From Anaerolineales bacterium UBA7227 (GTDB lineage: Bacteria > Chloroflexota > Anaerolineae > Anaerolineales > Villigracilaceae), in assembly GCA_002473085.1 (NCBI GenBank), contig DKTP01000107.1:1-17384 (forward strand): 17,384 nucleotides of DNA. The letters run 5' to 3'. A model generated the notes under the pieces. It searched no databases, had not been told where the DNA came from, and saw nothing but the letters and a program-made list of their open reading frames with translations. This document shows positions 1 through 5,740 of the stretch, in pieces (the first letter of the stretch is position 1; every line of letters starts with the position of its first letter). Position numbers and translations under genes: made by a program.

Positions 1-24
1 CCCGCCGCTGGCGGGTCTTTTGTT
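1..24 (+). terminator. Intrinsic terminator of an upstream gene outside the window
   Basis: A GC-only 6-bp stem (CCCGCC at 1-6, GGCGGG at 10-15) closes a 3-nt loop and is followed by TCTTTTGTT. The stem may continue off the left edge. It would end a plus-strand gene located before the window and insulate the heat-shock operon promoter that follows. Confidence 0.65.
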
Positions 25-90
25 CCCGCCCGCAAAATACCCCGCGTACCCCAAACGCGGCAGGGACAAAAAATTCTGATATTTCTTTTA

Positions 91-119
91 TTGACTTGCC
101 TTTCCCCCGCTGTTATCAT
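91..119 (+). promoter_or_regulatory. Sigma70-type promoter of the hrcA operon
   Basis: A -35 box TTGACT (91-96) and a -10 box TATCAT (114-119) are separated by exactly 17 bp. A TG at 111-112 gives an extended -10. Transcription would start near 126, just before the CIRCE-like operator, which fits HrcA repression of a housekeeping promoter. Match and spacing are seen directly; the start site is inferred. Confidence 0.75.
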
Positions 120-131
120 TGCGCCGCTTGA

Positions 132-158
132 TTAGCGCTCCTTATCGCCAAGCGCCAG
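132..158 (+). promoter_or_regulatory. CIRCE-like operator (HrcA binding site), degenerate right half
   Basis: The left half TTAGCGCTC (132-140) matches 8 of 9 bases of the CIRCE half-site TTAGCACTC. After the canonical 9-nt spacer, the right half AAGCGCCAG (150-158) matches only 5 of 9 bases of GAGTGCTAA but still pairs with the left half at 6 of 9 positions. The A-to-G change in the left half is matched by T-to-C at the symmetric base, so dyad symmetry is kept there. Its place right after the expected transcription start and before hrcA supports an autoregulatory operator. Confidence 0.7.
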
Positions 159-167
159 CAATTCACC

Positions 168-200
168 AGAAACCCGTTTTCTGCGCGAAAACGGGTTTCT
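168..200 (+). promoter_or_regulatory. Perfect 13-bp hairpin in the hrcA leader
   Basis: AGAAACCCGTTTT (168-180) and its exact reverse complement (188-200) flank a 7-nt loop. The hairpin would form in the 5' leader and ends 12 nt before the hrcA ATG. No T-run follows on either strand, so it is not an ordinary terminator. The 12 nt between stem and start codon contain no Shine-Dalgarno sequence. It may be a translational control structure or a copy of a dispersed genomic repeat. Confidence 0.6.
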
Positions 201-212
201 GCCCAAATCAAA

Positions 213-1250
213 ATGACAACCATCACCGACCGCCAGCGCAGCCTGCTCCTCCTCATCATCCGCGACTACATCGAGACCGCCCAACCCGTCGGCTCGAAGC
301 GGCTCGCGGACCGCTACCGCCTCGACCTCAGCCCGGCCACCATCCGCAACGAGATGGCCGCGCTCACCGAGTTGGGCTACCTGCGCCAGCCGCACACCTC
401 CGCCGGCCGCGTCCCCACCGAGGAAGGCTATCGCCTGTTCGTCGGTCAAATGATGAACCAGGCCGAACTGCCCGCCAGCGTCCAGCAAACCATCTCGCAC
501 CAATTCCACCAATCCCGCGCAGACATGGGCCAATGGATGACCCTCGCCGCCTCCGTCCTCGCCCGCCAATCGCAGGGCGCGTCGCTGGTCACCGCGCCGC
601 ATCCCGAGCGCGTCCGCTTCAAACACGTGGAATTGATCTCGACGCAGGGACGGCAGGTCCTCATGGTACTGGTGATGATCGGAGGCGAAATCTCGCAGCA
701 GGTCCTGACGTTGGCGGAACCCGTCTCGCAGGAACGACTCAGCCAGACCGCCTCGCGTCTCTCCTCCACCTTGAGCGGGCGCGGCCTCGACGAGATCTCC
801 GCCCTCCCGGCCCGCTCCGACGCGCTCGAGCAGGACATCCTCACCCTCGTCCTCGCCGACCTGCGCCGCATGGAGGAAAGCGTCAGCGGGCAGATCTACA
901 CCGACGGCCAGACCAACCTCCTCGCCGAACCCGAATTCGCCGAGCCAGACGAAGCCCGCCGCGCCTTGAAACTCTTCGAGAAGCGCGGCGCCCTGCAAGA
1001 CCTGCTCGCCCGCACCTCCACAGGAGCCAGCGTCGGCGGACTGCAAGTCCTCATCGGCGGCGAAGGCGGCTGGGAGGAACTGCGTCAATGCTCGATGGTC
1101 CTCGCCCGCTACGGCGTCCCCGGACTCGCGACCGGCATGCTCGGCGTCCTCGGCCCGATGCGCATGTCCTACGCGAAGACAATCCCCACCGTGCGCTTTG
1201 TGGCGGGATTGCTGTCCGATCTTGTGACGGAAAATATCGGCGGCGAGTAA
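213..1250 (+). CDS. hrcA: Heat-inducible transcription repressor HrcA
   Basis: HrcA represses class I heat-shock genes by binding CIRCE and depends on GroEL for activity in studied species. The 345-residue product has the usual family length. Residues 1 to about 75 form a winged-helix DNA-binding domain with family stretches QPVGSKRLADRY, SPATIRNEM and TSAGRVPTEEGYRLFV. The rest matches the GAF-like dimerisation region, including the GYRLFV-to-centre linker and a C-terminal MGVLGP-type segment (here LGVLGPMRMSY near 310). The ATG at 213 begins directly at the conserved MTxxxDRQRxLL region, so I keep it although no Shine-Dalgarno is seen. It is the first gene of hrcA-grpE-dnaK-dnaJ and has its own promoter and CIRCE-like site upstream, so negative autoregulation is expected. 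Confidence 0.96.
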   Translation: MTTITDRQRSLLLLIIRDYIETAQPVGSKRLADRYRLDLSPATIRNEMAALTELGYLRQPHTSAGRVPTEEGYRLFVGQMMNQAELPASVQQTISHQFHQSRADMGQWMTLAASVLARQSQGASLVTAPHPERVRFKHVELISTQGRQVLMVLVMIGGEISQQVLTLAEPVSQERLSQTASRLSSTLSGRGLDEISALPARSDALEQDILTLVLADLRRMEESVSGQIYTDGQTNLLAEPEFAEPDEARRALKLFEKRGALQDLLARTSTGASVGGLQVLIGGEGGWEELRQCSMVLARYGVPGLATGMLGVLGPMRMSYAKTIPTVRFVAGLLSDLVTENIGGE

Positions 1251-1261
1251 AACAAAAACCC

Positions 1262-1320
1262 GTACACAGATTACACGGAAGGAATTAAAAAAATCCATCT
1301 TGTCCGTGAACTCCGTGTAC
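1262..1320. repeat. Two-part inverted repeat between hrcA and grpE
   Basis: GTACAC (1262-1267) pairs with GTGTAC (1315-1320), and CACGGA (1274-1279) pairs with TCCGTG (1303-1308). The 6-nt internal loops are symmetric and the apical loop is 23 nt and A-rich. The sequence resembles short intergenic repeats of the ACAGATTACACGGA type. It lies inside the operon and would fold in the mRNA. No promoter is evident in this gap. Confidence 0.55.
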
Positions 1321-1345
1321 CGAATTTCTTCACACTGGAATCTCT

Positions 1346-1885
1346 ATGACCGACAAAAAACACAAACACCACGAATCCAAACAACCCCATGAGATCCCCG
1401 TCGAAGCGACGGCGGAACAGCCGCAGGTTGACGTCGCCGAGTTGATGGAGAGACTCGAAGAGGCCGAAGCCCAGGTCGCGGAGCATCGCGAGGGCTGGCA
1501 GCGCGCGCAGGCGGAATTCGTCAACTATAAGAATCGCATCCAGCGCGACGCGGAAATGCAGCGCGCCAACATGAAGGGCGACATCGTCCAGAAGATCCTG
1601 CCCGTGTTGGACGACCTCGACCTGGCGCTGCAAAACCGTCCCGTGGACGACGCGTGGGCGGGCGGAATCGAATTGATCGCGCGCAAATTCCTGTCCATCT
1701 TAGAGTCCGAGGGCGTGAAGCGCATCGAAGCGGAGGGGCAGCTCTTCGACCCGAATTTCCACGAGGCCATCTCGCACGAACCGAACGACGACGTCCCCGG
1801 CGAACACGTCATCGCGGTGGTGAGGAACGGATACACATTGGGCGAACGGGTCATTCGACCGGCATTGGTCAGGGTGGCGCAATAA
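1346..1885 (+). CDS. grpE: Nucleotide exchange factor GrpE
   Basis: GrpE is the cytosolic exchange factor that releases ADP from DnaK. The 179-residue product has normal length. It has a charged, His/Lys-rich N-terminal tail (1-25), a long Glu/Ala/Arg-rich coiled-coil helix (about 25-75) with the family stretch EFVNYKNRIQRDAE, then VLDDLDLAL and the C-terminal beta domain with FDPNFHEAISH and GYTLGERVIRPALVRV, which match the GrpE signature. The ATG at 1346 has no strong Shine-Dalgarno, but the tail length is typical. It lies between hrcA and dnaK, so it is expected to be co-transcribed and under HrcA control. Confidence 0.97.
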   Translation: MTDKKHKHHESKQPHEIPVEATAEQPQVDVAELMERLEEAEAQVAEHREGWQRAQAEFVNYKNRIQRDAEMQRANMKGDIVQKILPVLDDLDLALQNRPVDDAWAGGIELIARKFLSILESEGVKRIEAEGQLFDPNFHEAISHEPNDDVPGEHVIAVVRNGYTLGERVIRPALVRVAQ

Positions 1886-1888
1886 AAC

Positions 1889-1991
1889 TGTAGGGGCAGA
1901 CCTGCGTGTCTGCCCTGAACTGTAGGGACAGATCTGCGTGTCTGCCCTGAACGAACCAGCAAAAATTTCGGGCGGACACATAGGTCCGCCC
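1889..1991. repeat. Tandem 32-bp repeat plus a related hairpin between grpE and dnaK
   Basis: Two adjacent 32-bp units (1889-1920 and 1921-1952) differ at two positions. Unit 1 contains an 8-bp stem GGGCAGAC/GTCTGCCC (1894-1901 with 1908-1915) around a 6-nt loop. A third, diverged hairpin with the same geometry follows: GGGCGGAC (1970-1977), 6-nt loop, GTCCGCCC (1984-1991). It ends 13 nt before the dnaK Shine-Dalgarno. The shared 8-bp stem and 6-nt loop mark one repeat family. The second unit's A and T changes weaken its own stem. Confidence 0.8.
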
Positions 1992-2020
1992 CAACAAGAA
2001 ACGATAGGAGAAATTATTTC

Positions 2021-3895
2021 ATGGCAAAAATCATCGGAATTGACCTCGGCACCACCAACTCGGTCGCGGCCTTCATGCAGGGCGGCGAACCCATCGTCAT
2101 CCCATCCGCGGAGGGGGAGCGACTCGTCCCCTCGGTGGTGGCGATCAACAAGAACGGCGAGCGTCTGGTCGGACGCGTGGCGCGCAACCAGGCCATCACC
2201 AACCCGACCAACACCGTCTTTTCGATCAAGCGTTTCATGGGCCGCCGCGCGGACGACGCCGAAGTCAAACGCGCCCAGGGACTGGTCCCCTACGCGGTCG
2301 AATCCGCGCCGAACGGCGACGTGCGCGTGAAGATGGGCGAGCGCGACTACAGCCCGCCCGAAGTCTCGGCGATGATCCTCGCCAAGATCAAAGCGGACGC
2401 GGAAGCCTATCTCGGCGAGACGGTCACGCAGGCGGTCATCACCGTCCCCGCGTATTTCAACGACGCCCAGCGTAACGCCACAAAAGACGCGGGCAAGATC
2501 GCCGGTCTCGAAGTGCTGCGCATCATCAATGAGCCGACCGCCTCATCCCTCGCGTACGGCCTCGATAAAAAGAAGAACGAGACCATCATTGTCTACGACC
2601 TCGGCGGCGGGACCTTCGACGTATCTGTGCTGGAGGTGGGCGACGGCGTCTTCGAGGTCAAGTCCACCAGCGGCGACACCTTCCTCGGCGGCGACGACTT
2701 CGACCTGCGCATCATGGATTTCCTCGCCGACCAGTTCAAACGCGATAACGGCATTGACCTGCGCAACGACCGCCAGGCGCTGCAACGCCTGAAGGAAGCC
2801 TCCGAAAAAGCCAAGATCGAACTCTCGACCACGATGCAGACCGAGATCAACCTGCCCTACATCACCGCGGACGCGTCGGGGCCGAAACATCTGGTGACGA
2901 CCCTCACCCGCGCCAAACTCGAACAACTGACGGGCGATCTCATCGAACGGACAGTGGGGCCCATCAAGCAGGCCCTGTCCGACGCGGGGCTGACCGCGGG
3001 ACAGATCAACGAAGTGGTGCTGGTCGGCGGGATGACGCGCATGCCCGCCGTGCAGGAAGTGGTCCGCAAGTTCTTCGGCAAGGAACCGCACAAGGGCGTC
3101 AACCCCGACGAAGTCGTCGCGGTCGGCGCGGCGATCCAGGCGGGCGTGCTGGGCGGCGAGGTGAAAGACATCCTCCTGCTCGACGTCACGCCGTTGACCC
3201 TGTCCATTGAGACGCTGGGCGGGGTCGCCACTCCACAGATCGAGCGCAACACGACCATCCCGACGCGTAAATCGCAGGTCTTCTCCACCGCGTCCGACAG
3301 CCAGACGCAGGTTGAGATTCACGTCCTGCAGGGCGAGCGCCCGATGGCGGCGGACAACAAGTCGCTGGGAAAATTCATCCTCGACGGAATCCCGCCCGCG
3401 CCGCGCGGCGTCCCGCAGATCGAAGTGACCTTCGACATCGACGCCAACGGCATTTTGAAAGTCACCGCGAAGGACAAGGCCACAGGACGCACGCAGCACA
3501 TCACCATCACCGCCTCGTCCGGGCTGAGTGAATCCGAAGTGGAGAAAATGCGCAAGGACGCCGAGTCCCACGCCGAAGACGACCGCAAGCGCAAAGAACT
3601 CATTGAAGCGCGCAACCAGGCCGACAACACGGTCTACACGGCGGAAAAGGCGCTGAAGGAATTCGGCGACAAAGTCCCGGCGGACGTAAAGTCCGAGATC
3701 GAGGCGAAGTCCGCCGAGGTCAAGAAAGCCGCGGAGACCGACAACGTGGACGCGATCAAAGCCGCGACCGAGTCGCTTGGGCAGGTCGTCCAGAAGATCG
3801 GCGCCAGCGTCTACCAGCAGCCCAACGTCGGCGAGTCGCCGACCGGTCAATCCGACGCGGACCCCGACGTGGTGGAAGGGGAAGTGAAGGAATAG
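2021..3895 (+). CDS. dnaK: Chaperone protein DnaK (Hsp70)
   Basis: DnaK is the ATP-driven Hsp70 chaperone working with DnaJ and GrpE in the cytosol. The 624-residue protein is complete. The nucleotide-binding domain shows [11 protein letters not shown] at the start, the catalytic-type Lys70 in [18 protein letters not shown] (about 138-151), [14 protein letters not shown], the phosphate-binding DLGGGTFD (193-200) and [12 protein letters not shown]. The hydrophobic linker is [10 protein letters not shown], followed by the substrate-binding domain and helical lid. Residues of about 75-99 contain the segment found in E. coli DnaK and absent from Bacillus DnaK. The acidic C-terminus ends EGEVKE. 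A Shine-Dalgarno AGGAG (2006-2010) lies 10 nt before the ATG. The gene sits after grpE and a repeat-filled gap. Confidence 0.99.
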   Translation: MAKIIGIDLGTTNSVAAFMQGGEPIVIPSAEGERLVPSVVAINKNGERLVGRVARNQAITNPTNTVFSIKRFMGRRADDAEVKRAQGLVPYAVESAPNGDVRVKMGERDYSPPEVSAMILAKIKADAEAYLGETVTQAVITVPAYFNDAQRNATKDAGKIAGLEVLRIINEPTASSLAYGLDKKKNETIIVYDLGGGTFDVSVLEVGDGVFEVKSTSGDTFLGGDDFDLRIMDFLADQFKRDNGIDLRNDRQALQRLKEASEKAKIELSTTMQTEINLPYITADASGPKHLVTTLTRAKLEQLTGDLIERTVGPIKQALSDAGLTAGQINEVVLVGGMTRMPAVQEVVRKFFGKEPHKGVNPDEVVAVGAAIQAGVLGGEVKDILLLDVTPLTLSIETLGGVATPQIERNTTIPTRKSQVFSTASDSQTQVEIHVLQGERPMAADNKSLGKFILDGIPPAPRGVPQIEVTFDIDANGILKVTAKDKATGRTQHITITASSGLSESEVEKMRKDAESHAEDDRKRKELIEARNQADNTVYTAEKALKEFGDKVPADVKSEIEAKSAEVKKAAETDNVDAIKAATESLGQVVQKIGASVYQQPNVGESPTGQSDADPDVVEGEVKE

Positions 3896-3901
3896 AGAGC
3901 G

Positions 3902-3958
3902 GAGAACAGTGAGCAGCAAGTAGTCGCCTGACTGCTCTCTGCTCGTCTGTTCTCTTTT
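3902..3958 (+). terminator. Long hairpin with T-run between dnaK and dnaJ (partial terminator or attenuator candidate)
   Basis: GAGAACAG (3902-3909) pairs with CTGTTCTC (3947-3954). Next to it, GAGCAG (3911-3916) pairs with CTGCTC (3939-3944), giving about 14 bp with a small bulge and a 22-nt apical loop. TTTT follows at 3955-3958, seven nucleotides before the dnaJ ATG. The shape fits an intrinsic terminator or attenuator that would lower dnaJ output relative to dnaK. The sequence also resembles a dispersed repeat of the GTGAGCAG type. Confidence 0.5.
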
Positions 3959-3964
3959 CATCTT

Positions 3965-5086
3965 ATGTCTAACCGCGACTACTACGAAGTCCTCGGCATT
4001 CAGCGGAACGCGTCGGACGATGAGATCAAAGGCGCGTTCCGCAAATTGGCGCGCCAGTATCATCCCGACGTGAACAAGGAGCCGGACGCCGAGGAGAAAT
4101 TCAAGGAAATCAACGAGGCCTACGGCGTGTTATCGGACGCGGAGAAGCGCGCCCGCTACGACCGCTTTGGCAAGGCGGGACTCGGCAACACCGGCGGCTT
4201 CCACGATTACACCGCGGACTTCGGCGACATCTTCGAGGAGCTCTTCAACCAGTTCGGATTCGGCATGGGCGGTCGCCGCGCGGGACGCAAATCGCCGCGC
4301 CGCGGCCGCGACCTGCAAATGGAAGTGACGCTGACCTTCGAGGAGGCCGTCTTCGGCGTGGAGAAGGAGATCGAATTCTCGCGCGACGAAACCTGCTCGA
4401 CCTGCGGCGGGTCCGGCTCGGAACCGGGGACGACTCCCGTGAAGTGCGCCGCCTGCCAGGGACAGGGCGAGGTGCGCCAGGTGCGTCAGACCTTCCTCGG
4501 TTCGATGGTGCAGACGGCGGTCTGTCCGCAGTGTAACGGGCGCGGCGAGATCATTTCCTCGCCGTGCAAAACCTGCCGCGGCAGCGGGCTGGAGCATAAG
4601 AAGATTCAAAAGAAGGTCAGCATCCCCGCGGGCGTGGATCACGGGACGCAGATCCGGCTGGCGGGCGAGGGCGGGCTGGGAGTCTACGGCGGCCCGAACG
4701 GAAGCCTGTTCCTCGCGCTGAACGTGAAACCGCACACATATTTCAAGCGCCGCGAGAACGACATCCTGCTCAACCTCGACATCAACATTGCGCAAGCCGC
4801 CCTCGGCGCGGACATCAAAGTCCCGACGCTGGACGGCGACGACAATCTCAAAATCCCATCCGGGACTCAGCCGGGAAAGATCTTTCGCATGCGCGGCAAA
4901 GGCGTGCCGTATCTGCGCCGCAGCGGACGCGGCGACCAGCTGGTGATCGTCAACGTGGAAGTGCCGACGAAGTTGAACAGGGAACAGCGCGAGTTGATGG
5001 AGAAACTTGCCGAGACGCTCGGGACGACAGTCAAGCCGAAGGAGAAGGGATTTATTGACTGGCTGAACGAGGCGTTTGGGGGGTAG
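3965..5086 (+). CDS. dnaJ: Chaperone protein DnaJ (Hsp40, type I)
   Basis: DnaJ delivers unfolded substrates to DnaK and stimulates its ATPase. The 373-residue protein has the full type I layout: a J domain (about 4-70) with the HPD motif at 33-35, a Gly/Phe-rich linker (about 71-110), four zinc-binding CxxCxGxG repeats starting at Cys144, Cys161, Cys187 and Cys201, and the C-terminal substrate-binding domains up to 373, including the [15 protein letters not shown] stretch. All eight zinc cysteines are present. The start ATG immediately precedes the conserved RDYYEVLG and has no clear Shine-Dalgarno. It is the last gene of the heat-shock operon, and a hairpin with a T-run precedes it. Confidence 0.98.
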   Translation: MSNRDYYEVLGIQRNASDDEIKGAFRKLARQYHPDVNKEPDAEEKFKEINEAYGVLSDAEKRARYDRFGKAGLGNTGGFHDYTADFGDIFEELFNQFGFGMGGRRAGRKSPRRGRDLQMEVTLTFEEAVFGVEKEIEFSRDETCSTCGGSGSEPGTTPVKCAACQGQGEVRQVRQTFLGSMVQTAVCPQCNGRGEIISSPCKTCRGSGLEHKKIQKKVSIPAGVDHGTQIRLAGEGGLGVYGGPNGSLFLALNVKPHTYFKRRENDILLNLDINIAQAALGADIKVPTLDGDDNLKIPSGTQPGKIFRMRGKGVPYLRRSGRGDQLVIVNVEVPTKLNREQRELMEKLAETLGTTVKPKEKGFIDWLNEAFGG

Positions 5087-5093
5087 GGTGATT

Positions 5094-5132
5094 CAGTGAA
5101 CAGTGATCAGTTTTCAGTGAGCAGTAATCAGT
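5094..5132. repeat. Direct repeat after dnaJ
   Basis: Two 18-bp copies, CAGTGAACAGTGATCAGT (5094-5111) and CAGTGAGCAGTAATCAGT (5115-5132), differ at two positions and are separated by TTT. The unit is built from CAGTGA/ATCAGT sub-repeats, like common intergenic repeats. No coding content is seen. Confidence 0.75.
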
Positions 5133-5152
5133 GAGCGGATGGAAGTCCGCTC
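5133..5152 (+). terminator. Possible weak terminator of the dnaJ operon
   Basis: GAGCGGA (5133-5139) and TCCGCTC (5146-5152) form a perfect 7-bp stem with a 6-nt loop. What follows is only moderately T-rich (GCTTGCTTTATA), so termination would be weak. The same dyad lies where the -35 region of the next gene's promoter would be, so it could be an operator instead. Confidence 0.4.
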
Positions 5153-5160
5153 GCTTGCTT

Positions 5161-5166
5161 TATAAT
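5161..5166 (+). promoter_or_regulatory. Perfect -10 box (TATAAT) before the Nudix gene
   Basis: TATAAT at 5161-5166 is a perfect -10 hexamer, but no good -35 box lies 16-18 bp upstream. It overlaps the ATG at 5165, so translation more likely begins at the ATG at 5180. That start lies 13 nt after the box and would give a very short or no leader. Confidence 0.5.
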
Positions 5167-5179
5167 GGCAGCGCGCCTT

Positions 5180-5683
5180 ATGTTGAAAATCTTTTTTCGT
5201 GTGTGGCAAAAACTTCCGCTTTGGACGCACGTCCTCGCCGCGCGCGTCATCCAGCCGAAATTCCAGGTCGGCGTCGCGGCGCTCATCTTCGACGAGCAGG
5301 GACGGGTCCTGCTGTTCAAGCATACCTATCGGAAGTTCGAGTGGGGCATCCCCGGCGGGACGTTGGAATACAACGAGCAGCCCGACCGGGCGATGGTCCG
5401 CGAGTTTTACGAAGAGACGGGGATGCAGATCCGGATTCAGACATTGCTGCAGGCCAGAAGCTCCAAAGGCGACCGGCACGTCAGCCTGATCTACCTGTGC
5501 GAGATCGAGTCGGGAACGTTCAAAGAGAGCGCGGAGATTTCGGAGATCAGGTATTTCTCTCTGGACGGCCTCCCCGCTATGCTATTTGCGGAGAAAGAAG
5601 CGATATGGAGGGCGGCAGACCTTATCGGTATTAAAAGAAGCGGCGAAAGCCAGCAAGACAGTGATTTGCACCTCGATAACTGA
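5180..5683 (+). CDS. Nudix hydrolase
   Basis: Nudix enzymes hydrolyse nucleoside diphosphates linked to another moiety; the substrate here is unknown. With the ATG at 5180 the product has 167 residues. The Nudix box is complete: Gly60, Glu66, Arg74, Glu75, Glu78, Glu79 and Gly81, read from GGTLEYNE, seven residues, then REFYEETGM. It is preceded by the usual beta strands (QVGVAALIFD, RVLLFKH). Residues 1-25 form an amphipathic helix rich in Phe, Trp and Arg. An upstream in-frame ATG at 5165 would add five residues but overlaps a perfect TATAAT, so I prefer 5180; neither start has a Shine-Dalgarno. The polar C-terminal tail after about 145 looks disordered. It has its own promoter and is probably not part of the heat-shock operon. 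Confidence 0.88.
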   Translation: MLKIFFRVWQKLPLWTHVLAARVIQPKFQVGVAALIFDEQGRVLLFKHTYRKFEWGIPGGTLEYNEQPDRAMVREFYEETGMQIRIQTLLQARSSKGDRHVSLIYLCEIESGTFKESAEISEIRYFSLDGLPAMLFAEKEAIWRAADLIGIKRSGESQQDSDLHLDN

Positions 5684-5710
5684 AATGAACCCGTAAGGCC
5701 ACCCGAACCC

Positions 5711-5738
5711 CGGTTTACGGCTATAATCACGTAAACCG
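5711..5738 (+). promoter_or_regulatory. Palindromic operator-like element overlapping the -10 box of the kinase gene
   Basis: CGGTTTACG (5711-5719) and CGTAAACCG (5730-5738) are perfect 9-bp inverted repeats with a 10-bp spacer. The spacer contains a perfect -10 box TATAAT (5722-5727). No -35 box is evident upstream. The kinase ATG lies 13 nt after the -10 box, so the mRNA would be nearly leaderless. A dimeric regulator bound here would cover the promoter and start codon region. Confidence 0.6.
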
Positions 5739-5740
5739 AC

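Noticed and set aside
168..200. Intrinsic terminator before hrcA
   Set aside because: The stem is perfect, but no T-run follows on either strand and a clear promoter lies upstream of it in the same direction.
2543..4063. A long open frame on the minus strand opposite dnaK (and similar ones opposite hrcA and the kinase gene)
   Set aside because: The strong plus-strand genes fully explain these regions. The antisense translations are rich in Arg, Gly, Val and Asp in low-complexity runs, typical of shadow frames in GC-rich DNA.
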